Assembly (NCBI GenBank): GCA_025529335.1
Contig: JAMYHX010000008.1
Location: 62,001-126,000, forward strand
Source: Rhizopus sp. PT2906
Taxonomy: Eukaryota; Mucoromycota; Mucoromycetes; Mucorales; Rhizopodaceae
Direction: 5' to 3'
Length of the DNA stretch: 64,000 bases
Made by a program: the position numbers and the translations under genes. This document shows, one piece after another, positions 44,308 through 55,078 of this stretch. Under the pieces are notes generated by a model, which was not told the DNA's origin, searched no databases, and saw only the letters and a list, made by a program, of their open reading frames with translations. The stretch's first letter is position 1; the number at the start of each line of letters is the position of its first letter.

Positions 44308-45878
44308 GTATGCTTTTCAATAAAGTCTTTATGGAATTTCTCTAAAGCGCTACAGAATTCGTCAAACAAGTGCTCTTCAGGTAAGAATGTGGATCTAAAG
44401 TGCCATGTTCCTTCCTTTTGTCCAAATCCGGAACCTGTGGGGTTGGGTTACTTAGTGACAGAACCGTGTGAATTTTTTTGTATTACCTGGTATAACGCAA
44501 ACGCCAGTTGCTTCGAGCATAGCTAATGAATAATAGGCATCAGCAGCCATATCTAACTCTTTAGCCTTTTCAACAGCCTTTGATGGTAAAGTTATCTGAG
44601 GGAACAAGTACATAGATCCTTGAGCTGGTTGACAAGTGACGCCTTCCATTCTGTTGAATACTTGCTCTAGTTTTTTAGATCTGCGACGTAAAGATTCATA
44701 AATAGACTCAATTTCTTGCTTGTATGACTCATAGGAAGGGTCCCCTGGCTTGGGAGGGTTGCACATTAAATCCACCAAGATTTGTCCGTGGACATTTGGA
44801 CAAAGAGAAACAGAGGCCATCTTGTATATTTGCTCTAGTACTTGACTGTCCAAGTTTACACATTCAAAGTATCCACCACGACGTCCACATTCACCAATCA
44901 TACCTTTTGAAATAGAGTGGAATGAAACCAGCTCCAAGCTTTCTCTTACTTCGGGTATGGGATGATCCATCAAGGCTTTCTTGAAGCTGACGAATGGTCT
45001 CTCTTCTGGTTCATAAATGTTTGTTTGATACACCTCATCTGCTAACAGCACAATTCTTTGTTGATAACAGAAGCTAACAATCTCTTCCATGTTCTTTGCT
45101 GTAAGGGATTGACCAGTAGGATTTCCTGGATTGATAATCACAAGTGCCCTTACGTCTGTACCTTCCTTTCGTGCCTTTGTGATTACATCTGTGAGTTGAT
45201 CAACGTCTAAGCTCCATCCTGTGGCTTCATTTAGATAATAAGGAACGGGTGTTGCACCATATAAAGCAAGTGAGGCAGAATAGAGTGGATACTGTGGGAT
45301 AGGGATCATGATGCCACTGTTTGAGTTTTCAGTCAGCAGGGAGAGCAATGTCTGTACACCTGAAGATGCGCCCTGTGTTAAAAAGATATGGTTGGGGTCA
45401 GCTGGATAACCATCTCTCTCCTTGATGAACTGTGCAACAGTTTGGCGAATAGCTGGAACCCCTTGTGAGTGAGAATATGAACCAACACTACCAATGGACT
45501 TCATCAATTTCTTGGCTCTTTCTATAGCATCTGTGGGGTATAATTGGGACACAAGATGATAATTTTCCTTCTTCAGTAAATCAGGATTATCACAAAGAGA
45601 AGATACCTAGTATATTTATTAGTTTTGCAAAAAAAAAAAAAAAGTAATTTATTTACCTGTCTGTAGAACTTAATTGGTTGTTGATTCAATTGTTGAGGGT
45701 TACCAATATTACAGTTAACGACCCTACTAAAAGGATATTCTTTACCCTCTTCCAGTTCTTGCTTGAGCTCTTCTGCACGTATAGCCAACTTTCCTCGAAC
45801 AGCATACTCGACATTCTTTACGAGTGGATTGATAGACTTGATGGTCATCACCTTTTCATAAACTTCATTTACAGTCAT
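44304..45878 (-). CDS. ALT1: Alanine aminotransferase
   Basis: PLP enzyme converting alanine and 2-oxoglutarate to pyruvate and glutamate. Three exons: 45657-45878, 44487-45606 and 44304-44434. Motifs: VKNVEYAVRGKLAIRAEELK, NCNIGNPQQLNQQPIKFYRQ, GAYSHSQG-type SVGSYSHSQGVPAIRQ, LTQGASSGVQTLLSLL, MIPIPQYPLYSASLALYGA, NPGNPTGQSL, LADEVYQTNIY, the PLP-lysine motif FHSISKGMIGECGRRGGYFE and the C-terminal VCVIPGSGFGQKEGTWHFR. I chose ATG 45876-45878 because the upstream in-frame ATG (45932) would add a poly-Lys stretch encoded by a homopolymer. No targeting peptide is seen, so it is likely the cytosolic form. Confidence 0.94.
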
Positions 45879-46303
45879 TTTGGGCAAATATAAGAGATAA
45901 TCTTTTTTTTTTTTTTCGTAAAGAAAAGACATTGCTATTGACTAAGGACTATTTATATTTATCGTAACTGGGTATGAATTCACGTGTTATCGTAACCTGG
46001 TAACTGACTGCATAAAAAAGTTATTTTGCGGGGAAAGAGGGGCAGTGCCATAGTTACCCGAGCTTTAGGTAACGCTTATTCCATGAACTGATGTTTTATA
46101 TGTTTACAGTGCATTCACTCAAATGGAATATTTTTGAGCTTCGTGGTACATTTTTCAAAAATAAAATAGCAATGTTGCCGAAAAGACGACAGAGGATGTG
46201 GTAGCTACCCAGCCCTGGTATCGAAAGTTCCTCTAGCTCCCGTCCAAGCTACCATGGCTTCCTCATCCAACACGCACGCATAGAAAGATGTAAAGAGTAT
46301 AAA
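45879..46303. other. Intergenic region, nothing coding recognised
   Basis: A 425-bp interval beginning with the A/T-rich promoter of the aminotransferase gene. At 46217-46228 it has a 12-base match to 50237-50248, which lies upstream of the Fanzor relic. Confidence 0.3.
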
Positions 46304-46849
46304 TTACAGAAAGTTCTTTTTATTGTTTTTCTGAAAATAAAGCGCAGCTAGAAAGCCTATAGCCACATCCGAAGTCGTATTGGAAGCAACGGCAATTGTG
46401 GTAGGTACTATCCACAGTGCAAATTGTATTCTATAGTATTTCACAGTACTTCCACTCTCAATTTGCCAACTTTCTGACAGCATCGACCATCTTTTTGAGG
46501 ATTTAAGCAGTAATTTTAACCAAGTACTGATCAAGTTAGGTTGGCAATTTATTTCAATACCTTGAGCGTCACCAGTCACGTCTAATAATTCATCCATTAT
46601 ATTACTCTTCTTCAAATCTCTTCTGTAAATGAAAGTCTTAGGTTTACAGCTGACTGTAACATAAACATTTTCTACCAAAAATCTTTTTCGTAATCCAACT
46701 ACCATTGATTGAAGCGATTTGACTACACTAGCGTTACACTCCGTCGTTTTCGACTTGCGGCAATAACCTAATATACGGTATCCTTCTTGTTTTAGATTAG
46801 TGATATATTGTCGGTATCTTTCAGATAGTTTGATAATATCTTCCAACAA
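46304..46849 (-). pseudogene. IS607-type serine-recombinase (TnpA-like) relic, probable
   Basis: An ORF of 181 codons. Its first 100 residues read LKQEGYRILGYCRKSKTTEC, SLQSMVVGLRKRFLVENVYV and KKSNIMDELLDVTGDAQG. The GY-x-RKS core resembles the GYARVS/RKS nucleophile region at the start of the serine-recombinase domain of IS607 TnpA. The remaining third (LLLKSSKRWSMLSESWQIES...) appears out of frame with any recombinase continuation. The typical N-terminal HTH (MerR-like) is not seen, so it is truncated at both ends. In IS607 elements this protein mobilises a unit that also carries TnpB/Fanzor. Family call is by motif only. Confidence 0.42.
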
Positions 46850-47768
46850 AATATCTACGATGCGATAATTATTAATACTTTAATAATGATAATAATAAAC
46901 ACATTAGTTACTTCATAGATTTGGTCAAACAAGCCTCTTTTTTGGCAATCTAGCCTCACGCGAGTGATCTTGACTACATGTGCCTGTGTCAAGTGGACTG
47001 GGTGATCTTATAAAAAAGTTATGCCTACTATAAGGGGTATAGTAGCTTTGGCGACAAAAGGTTTACCCACTTAAAACAAGTGACTACGTCTAAGGCTGAT
47101 GATAAAGAGTGCTTTGTCAGCTTATTTCAGTGGCTATGATCACATTTACTATGTATTTTGAGGGCATAGTGTTTTAAAATAGTACCGTAACTGACACTGT
47201 ATTACAAGCTTTTTGGATTGAATGAGTACACAAAAAAATAATGGTTCCTGTCCTTTCTATATTTCACAAAAGGACAAATAAGAAACAATGAATTTGATGT
47301 ATCGCTTATCTTTTAAATAGCACAAATTCTTTTTGTAGATAAATGACTCATTTACAGTCTAAGCATGACTTTCATGTAATCATCAATATATATATATATA
47401 TATGTATGTATGTGTGTGTTCTTAAACACGTAACAGAGCCTTAACATCCCTAAGGTTACTTGAGCATATCAAGTAAAAAAATGAGCTCTACCTGGCTAAC
47501 TATTGTTTTATATTCCTGTTATTTCTTATTATTTATAATAGCTCTGCAGTCGTATGCATGTCCATCCATGCATGGGTCGTACTGATGCGTTGTAGCAGGT
47601 AGTCAGTAACCGACCGAGGTTAGTCTTCCCTTTTTAGATATGATTATTAAAGCGAAAGGGGGGGAGACTCTTTGAGCAAGTAAAGACGTCAGATGTGCAA
47701 AAGTCCTTTATAAGGACATAGGCTAATTTACTTTTATTTACATTGTTTAAATTCAATGCATTATGTAT
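46850..47768. other. Intergenic region with TA repeat
   Basis: A 919-bp AT-rich stretch. A TA microsatellite lies at 47,387-47,402 and a short G-run at 47,658-47,665. No coding sequence recognised. Confidence 0.35.
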
Positions 47769-49209
47769 TTATTTGTTTCTTCTGGAAGTTCTTGTCTTCT
47801 TGCGAGCCTTTTCAATTTTGGCGCCCCAATATTCTTCATATTGATCATCTTTAAAAGGGCTTTCGGTATCTTCTTCTTTCTCCTTTCTTTTTCTGGATGG
47901 ATTGAAGGATCCAGCAGAAAGGAACTGCTGCCAGAGTGTAGCTGATTCCCAGAAAATAGTATTGCCATGCTTTATAAAGTCCTGTGTTATCTTTCCAGAG
48001 TTAACATCAGGCGAGGGTAGATATGAACAAAGCTCATTGCGCTTTATCGCGGGCAGCTTTTTTAATATTTGAGGAATGAGTTTCTTTAAAAAGGGTTAGG
48101 TTCAATTTGATGATGTATCTTCATTTATTTACCTTCATGTCTGCTTCTGCTAGTGGGCTATGTTTGTCTTGTAAGAGGTTACTCAGTTCATTATTTACAT
48201 TTTCATTTGTAATAGGTTCATGCTGGTTATTTACAATGTTGGTGGGTGTGGATGGATTTGATGTATGTTCTATGCTTTGATCGTCATTTGTTTGTGCAGT
48301 TAATATATTTTCATTAGTGGTCTGTGCTTCTTGGTATGTATCTTGGGTAACACGATCACTAAGCTGATTTGAATAAGCTTCATTAGAAACTGTTGCGTTA
48401 GTGGTGTTATCTGTCATCATAGGCTCTTCCTGAAAATCTCTTGGGGTATCCTCTTCAACAGTACCAGCAGCAGCAGTGATGGTGTTTTTGGTATCAATAG
48501 GTTCATTTTGGACGCCTTCAAAGGTATTAGCATTAATATTGCTGTTATTAGCCGCAACCTCAGTATGTATGGGCTCTTTTTGTACAGCTTCAGGGATATA
48601 ATCATCATCAGAAAAGAACTGATCAGGTTGGCTTTGCTCATCACTAGCAATTGAAAAAAGAGTTGGCTGCCTTCTGAGCTTATAGGAGTAAAGAGATTGA
48701 GCATCCTTTGTCTTTACGGTATCTTGATGCACCTTGGACTGTTCATGATACTTAGAGTATTCACTTTTCTCCGTCAAGGGCATCTTTTGCTGAGAGAGTT
48801 TTACTGGTGGATTATCTACACCAGAAAGCTCACTTGTAAGATATTCGTGGTATGAGTCAATCTGCTTCTGTAAAGCGGCCACACCAGACATGGGGGAATG
48901 CACTTCATCTGAGATATGAGATGTGCTTGATTTAACATCGTCTGTTACATAATCCGATGTCTCATAGAAAGAGGAGTTCATCACGGTGTCCTTAGTTTGA
49001 GAAGATAAGCTTGTCTTGATAATATCATATTTGGTATCAGTTGAAGCGGCATTCTCATGCTTCCAAGATTCAATAGCTTGCTGACTGTCAGATTGAAGAT
49101 CGCTCTCATCTGAATAAGGGCTGTATGGCTTCACATACTGAGAATAAGTTGTTTCTTCAGAAACTGTTTCTTGAGCAAGCGTTTGAGAATCATCTTTTTG
49201 ATTCATCAT
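47769..49209 (-). CDS. Largely disordered protein of unknown function
   Basis: Two exons: 48133-49209 and 47769-48083, joined MKKLIPQILKKLPAIKRNEL. The N-terminal 360 residues are Ser/Thr/Gln/Asn/Asp-rich with repeated EPI/NEP-type phrases and no domain. The C-terminal exon looks more constrained: NSGKITQDFIKHGNTIFWES, LWQQFLSAGSFNPSRKRK, DDQYEEYWGAKIEKARKKTR, and ends basic (TSRRNK), which could be a nuclear signal or nucleic-acid-binding tail. Two adjacent ATGs (49204-49209) are both possible starts. Function unknown. Confidence 0.68.
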
Positions 49210-49326
49210 AAAAAAGTTTAAGATTTAGAAAATAAAGAAAAAAAAGGGAGAAGATCGTTAAAAAGCTAAAAATACATGCTCAGATACGTGTAACCTTATC
49301 ACTAAATCACTAAAATATATCATTAA

Positions 49327-49986
49327 TCATGCTGCAAGCGAGAATCAGTACAGCTGCAGCCCTTGCCTGACCCACCTCAATACTTGAAAGACTTGCTTGC
49401 AAGTACAGACACTCAAGGAAGGCGTTTTAAGGACAACCTTCGCCAATATAACGCTGCCTTTGCGTTTACTTCCTTAGGCTGCAACATTGTCTTGGCTGAA
49501 GATCGTGCCAACAACAATAACAATAGAGGTGGATTAAACGCCTTTCAGATCCATGGCGCATTTTGTCACCGTCAAAATTCCTTGATTCCAGTTGAAGGCA
49601 GTGAGTCTTTCTACGCTCAGCTATATATATTTGATTCTTCTTATGCTGCTGAAAGAAGACAAGCAAGAAACAGTAACTTTGATTCTGAGATCATTAGGAA
49701 GTTTTCAGCTATGCTTTCTCAATGTAATCCCTTTGCGCGTGTATATCGTCATGCACATGAAATATTGAGCAACCATGAGAGCAATAACACTGTCAGTGGT
49801 GGCAATGATCAAAGAGAAAACAGTGCGCCATACATCATTATCAGCCCATTAATGAGAATGCGTTCAATTGAAAGAAGCGATAGACGCACTTACTACCTTC
49901 CAACAATGGAGGAGTATAGTGGTAGAGGCTTCCGCGATATTGTTTTTAGAGAAGCAATAGCAAACTTCGTTAAACACTGGCTTTGA
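49327..49986 (+). pseudogene. Helitron zinc-finger and N-terminal RepHel relic
   Basis: One open frame, without an ATG at its start, reads CCKRESVQLQPLPDPPQYLK, then RFKDNLRQYNAAFAFTSLG, GGLNAFQIHGAFCHRQNSL, YAQLYIFDSSYAAERRQARN and CNPFARVYRHAHEIL. This is the order seen in Helitron/PIF1-helicase ORFs of fungi (CC..GKV.LP.L..PP, then R.YN.A.AFTS.G, then Q.HG..YH). It ends MEEYSGRGFRDIVFREA then an unrelated stop; the Rep HUH and helicase parts are missing. The preceding frame is closed by a TAA at about 49324. Confidence 0.6.
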
Positions 49987-50386
49987 GCAGTGCTTTCAAC
50001 GTTTCAGCCAGACACATGCTGCATACGTGTGTACAAATAGCGTACTGATATTTCATCACGAAACATATGGACGTCATTAGAGTTTGAGTTTCTTCGTTTC
50101 CCTCTTCACTGTTACTTCTTCAATCACTGTTTCTGGTGTTTAGATGATGATCCTTGACCATCGTGTATCATTTTAGTATCTTTATTCGTTACTTTTATAA
50201 AGAAAACTACCTTGAGGATCACAGTAAGAAGTGCAGGGTATCGAAAGTGGAGCGACTTTTCATTCCAACATTTTACTATTAAAGAAAATATGATTAATTA
50301 ATAAGAAAATGTTGTCGATCGTTAATTTAAAATGACAAGGCTATCCGCAGTTACTTTTCCCTTTTCCCTTTTTTCTTTACTTCAAC
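49987..50386. other. Interval between Helitron and Fanzor relics
   Basis: 400 bp without ORFs. A C/T-rich segment just before 50387 (CCCTTTTCCCTTTTTTC) could be the old promoter of the Fanzor gene. Confidence 0.3.
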
Positions 50387-51081
50387 ATGAAGCGAAAGAA
50401 AGACGATGACCCTCCGCCTCCAAAGGTAAAGCGTAATAAAGGGAAAGGTATGTAAGATATATAGCCGATATGGCATTTATTAAGGGTCAATTAGCTACCG
50501 GTCGCGGGTTCCCTTTGTTTGCACAAACGCAAACAATTTATTCAATTAATGTTCAAAGTGTATATCAACAAGCAAAAAGGAATTCAAGAAATTGTTAAAG
50601 GACTCTTTGACAATAGTAAAAATTATGGCAAAACAAGTACAGTTGAAGCTAAAAACCAAAACCCAAAGAAAAGCAAACATGTATCATTACCTCCTGCTGA
50701 TCTCCCTTCCTCCTCTCAGCAGAAGCGGATCATTACGTTCGAAAATGGTTCTTTTTGTTAAGTATGAAAGGAAAACGAGCTGCACCTATTAGACGTATTA
50801 CTGAAGAAATCAAACGAAAATGCAAACAATCCAACGAGGGGACCGAATTTGTTTATGTTGACGAGCACTTAACGAGTCAGATATGTAACAAGTGCAAATC
50901 CAAACAATTAAATAATATCTCAGCTACTGGATCAAAGCGAAGAGTACATATTGTCCTCCAGTGTGAATCTTGTGGTATGGTTTGGAATCGCGATGTGAAC
51001 AGTGCATTAAATATATATGGTATCTTTGTTTACAAATCAAAACACGACAATGAAAGTCCTCCCTCCCCTTCAAAAGATTAA
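50387..51081 (+). pseudogene. Fanzor (eukaryotic TnpB-like RNA-guided nuclease) relic
   Basis: The pieces are: (a) ATG 50387 opening MKRKKDDDPPPPKVKRNKGK, a basic N-terminus; (b) 50546-50758, FKVYINKQKGIQEIVKGLFD ... KRIITFENGSFC; (c) 50764-51081, MKGKRAAPIRRITEEIKRKC, FVYVDEHLTSQICNKCKS, HIVLQCESCGMVWNRDVNSA. Part (c) is the TnpB/Fanzor C-terminus: a zinc ribbon with two C-x-x-C pairs (CNKC, CESC) and the RuvC-III Asp in WNRDVN (codon 50992-50994). The E in FENGSF may correspond to the RuvC-II region. Parts (b) and (c) are separated by one frameshift in a five-T run (50752-50756). The RuvC-I Asp region and most of the recognition lobe are absent, so it cannot be active. Confidence 0.72.
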
Positions 51082-51097
51082 CTGTGCTCCTGGATTT

Positions 51098-51125
51098 AAT
51101 GCGCTGTTCATAACGGCAGTGCATT
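51098..51125 (+). other. Hairpin just after the Fanzor stop (candidate omegaRNA-like structure)
   Basis: Stem AATGCGCTG (51098-51106) pairs fully with CAGTGCATT (51117-51125), one pair being G-U, with a 10-nt loop. It begins 17 nt after the stop at 51079-51081. TnpB and Fanzor guide RNAs come from the region overlapping and following the nuclease 3' end, so the position fits, but no expression or conservation data are available here. Confidence 0.4.
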
Positions 51126-52429
51126 CCTTAACGCCTCGGTAAGTATAAAATGAACAATACGTTATTCATTGGTCTTCTAGTTGGCAGATGTCCTATCTTA
51201 AAAAAAAGACGCCTGTCTTAAAGTGATATAAGTCATAAACAGCCTTTATTCAAGCATCGCTATGCAAATAAAACAAGGAAATATATATATATATATTACA
51301 TATATCAAAGCGAAGAAATCAAAATACGTAGTGTATACATACTGATTGTATTTATAGAGCATCATAATAAGCACAATAGGCTTAAAAGTGGAAGCTATGA
51401 GAATTTTTATCTTCAGATACATTAACTACTATTATATTCACTCATGTAAGGGCGTGTATGGTCTAATTCTACCAATGATATGTCTTTATTGATCTCGCCT
51501 TTTTACTGCAGGATATTTTATCATGAAGCCCTTTATATTTCATGCAGCTTCAAGATATATCAGAAACATGAAACTATGAAATCATTACTGCTCCTTTGTT
51601 GACAATTTAAATAAGCTCCTTTACTAGACGCATTAGTATTAGCCAATCACAGCCAGCTTTTATTTTCATTCTTCATCACAAATAAACAGACTTTTTTCTC
51701 TGCAAAAAAAAAAAAAGGAAGTTTAGACTACGATGATCTGTCTCAATACCAGTAAACAGTAGACCTCATATCTTGGATTTTAATATCTTAGTATTGATGG
51801 CCTGAGAGGGCTCGAGTCACTATATCAGAACAACAAACATTTATCAAGGCAACTCACGGCTAAGCCAACTTTTCTTCAAATTGCAACCTATCAAACCTTG
51901 CAGGATATGATAATCATGCAACTTTTGACTATATTGAATTCATAGAGTATTGATACTACCATTTTGTGGCCACAAGCAAATATAGGAGCGGTGAATAGAG
52001 TTAACAGTTATTACACAGTTCATGATGAGCTGAAGCATATTAATATAAATAGCTTTGGTGCTAAACATGATTGATGTAAGCAAAAATAACGCTTCATAAG
52101 TGATAAAGTCAACAACCCAAGACTCTGTTTATGAGTACTGATATTAGACATTAATATATGCCAGATAAATCAATGAAAGTGTATCGAAAAATAAAGCGCG
52201 ATTATTGAGAGAGAATAACTCACTTTTCCTCATGAATAAAATACCCTCTTTATTTATCTTGTACAACAAATGCTAATAAAAATCATGATTTTCAACCTTG
52301 CTGCATTTGGCTCCTAATTGGACGGATAAACATTTATTCCTTCTGGTACTCTTACCGATACATCAAATCGACTGATAAATACACACACGCTTTTTCAACC
52401 TCTTTCACTTGATTAACAACTAAATCAAA
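51126..52429. other. Gene-free AT-rich interval
   Basis: About 1.3 kb with no supportable gene. TA repeat at 51,282-51,294; A-run at 51,704-51,715. The last 100 bp (CT/AC-rich) is the promoter/leader of lanosterol synthase. Confidence 0.4.
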
Positions 52430-54962
52430 ATGGGAATTCTACCAGAGGACTTTCCTTCAGCAAAACTCAATTTGACTACAAATCCTCAATTTACTGATCT
52501 CACTCATTGGCGATTAAATGTTGATGAAGGTTCACAAATCTGGCAATATCTCGAAACAGAACAGGAACGTCAAGCACGACCTCAATCTATTTGTGAAAAA
52601 TATCACTTGGGCCTTCCTATTGTAAACAGAAAACAACACCATGTCCCCCCATACAAAGTCTTGATGAACTAACAGCCATTCGTATAGGACGTCCCTGAAC
52701 TAGAAAAAGCGAAATCACCTTTGGAAGCAGCGCGTAATGGTTTCGAATTTTATCGTCGTCTTCAAACTGAGGATGGCCATTGGGCAGGAGAATATGGTGG
52801 ACCAATGTAAATAGAATATATATATATATATGTCTTGATCGCTAAACGTTTCAATTGAACCTAGGTTTCTATTACCAGGCTTAATCATCGCTCACTATGT
52901 CACTCGTACGCCTGTTCATGAACCCACTCGACTTGAAATGATTCGATATTTACTCAATAAAGCCAACAAGGAAGATGGTGGTTGGGGAATTCATATCGAA
53001 GGTGTTTCTACCGTCTTTGGTACAGCATTAAACTATGTAGCCCTTCGTATCTTGGGTCTTGGTCCAGATCATCCAGCAATGGTAAAAGCAAGAAACACTC
53101 TTCATAGACATGGTGGAGCCGCCGCAATTCCTGCTTGGGGAAAGTTTTGGCTTGCTGTCTTGGGCGTGTATGACTGGAATGGCGTGAATCCAATTCCACC
53201 CGAGTTGTGGTTAGTATAATACCCGAGTTGTCTAATTGATCATATTGAATATTATTGTTAGGGCTTTACCAAAGTTTGTCCCTCTTTATCCGGGTAACTG
53301 GTGGGTCCATTGTCGAAATGTTTATCTTTCTATGGGTTATATCTATGGTCACCGAGTCACTGCGCCCCTGACTACCTTCACCCAATCTTTACGTGAAGAA
53401 CTTTATGTACAACCCTATGACACAATCAATTGGGACAAACAAAGGAATAACGTTGCTGAAGTCGACTTGTACATGCCTCATACAAAAATAATGGACGTCG
53501 TCAACTGTACTGTTTTACTTGAAATGTTTGCATGTATCACTGACATTATCTTTATCAATAGATGCTTTGACCTATTATGAATCTTTTGCCAAAAAGTTCA
53601 CTGCTCTCAGAGACTATGGTTTAAAAGAAGCAGTAGAGCAGATTCGTATGGAAGATGAAAACACATACTACATGGGTATTGGTCCTGTGAATAAAGCAAT
53701 GAATTGGCTTGTCTGGTATCATCACTCGGGCAAAGACTCACTTGAATTCAAGCTGCATGTTGAGCGTAATGCTCATTTCCTTTGGCTGAGTGCAGAGGGC
53801 ATGATGATGAATGGCACAGACGGTACTCAACTTTGGGATACAGCATTTATCGCACAGGCATGCGCAGAGGCTGGTTTGGCAAAGAACACCATCTATCGTG
53901 AAAATATGGTAAAGATTCTGGAATTTCTGGATATGACTCAGGTAAACAAGATATTAGACGTTGTTTTTCTTATATCTCATTTCATTTATATTCGCAGATC
54001 AGAGAGAACCCCAAGGATATGGAACGCTGTAATCGTCAAGCTACAAAGGGAGCCTGGCCATTCAGTACAAAACGTCAAGGATATACTGTTTCTGATTGTA
54101 CGGCTGAAGGTCTCAAGTCATCTATCATCCTTCAGACCATACCTGAAATGCCTACGATTATCAATCCAGAACGCTTTCTTGATTCCGTTGACATCCTACT
54201 GTCCATGCAAAACCGTAGTGGTGGATATGGTAGCTATGAAAAGAATCGCGCCACACCACTTTTGGAAGCTTTTAATCCTGCTGAAGTATTTGGCAATATT
54301 ATGGTGGAGTATGATTACCCTGAATGTACAACAGCCGTCCTGCATGCACTCCGTACTTTTATCAAATTAAATCCTAATTATCGCAGAGATGAAATTGAGG
54401 CAGCATGTCAGGGATGCGTAAAGTATATTAAAAGTGTGCAAGGCCAAGATGGCTCATGGTACGGTGCATGGGGTATTTGTTATACTTATGCCGCTATGTT
54501 TGCCCTTTCCAGTTTAGCAAGTGTAGGAGAATACTATGAAAATTCTGATAGCTCAAGAAGAGGCTGTGACTTTTTGATTCAACACCAGAAAGAGGATGGC
54601 GGCTGGGGAGAAAGTTACAAATCATGCGAAGTCCATCAATATTGTGAGCATGAACAGTCTCAAGTTGTAAATACTGCATGGGCCGTGATGGCCCTTTTAG
54701 ATGCTAAATATCCTCATAAGGAGCCTATTCGTCGAGGTATTGAGCTAATCATGAAAAGACAGCAGCCAAACGGTGAATGGCTACAGGAAGCTATTGAAGG
54801 TGTCTTTAACAAAAACTGTAAGTAAAATATGCTAAAGTTAGTTCTATCTCTAATATATAGTTGTATATAGGTGCAATCTCTTATCCCAACTACAAGTTTT
54901 CTTTCAGTATCTGGGCCTTAGGTAAATACGCCAAAGTGTATGGTGATAGCATCGACCCCTAA
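52430..54962 (+). CDS. ERG7: Lanosterol synthase (oxidosqualene cyclase)
   Basis: Cyclises 2,3-oxidosqualene to lanosterol in ergosterol synthesis (ER/lipid droplet). Exons: 52430-52621, 52688-52806, 52865-53209, 53262-53506, 53562-53941, 53998-54816 and 54871-54962. QW repeats are visible: QTEDGHWAGEYGGP, NKANKEDGGWG, LLSMQNRSGGYGSYE, VQGQDGSWYGAWGICYTY and HQKEDGGWGESY. Other motifs: YPGNWWVHCRNVYLSMGYIYG, NWLVWYHHSGKDS, DGTQLWDTAF and the catalytic acid motif VSDCTAEG. Full length (about 730 residues), ends KYAKVYGDSIDP. Nothing odd was seen. Confidence 0.96.
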
Positions 54963-55078
54963 TTGATGATTAAAAAAAAAGTGGCATTTATACATGTTTT
55001 ATTGTTATCATTACTTAATCTAAATTCTATTAATATAATAAAGTTAACATTTGCTTTAAATAATAACGAGTTGGTTAC

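Noticed and set aside
45879..45932. Longer N-terminus of alanine aminotransferase
   Set aside because: It is encoded by a T-run giving KKKK and has no targeting-peptide features; the downstream ATG fits homologues.
47540..47640. tRNA-like or palindromic sequence around TGCATG repeats
   Set aside because: No acceptor-stem pairing or T-loop consensus could be found.
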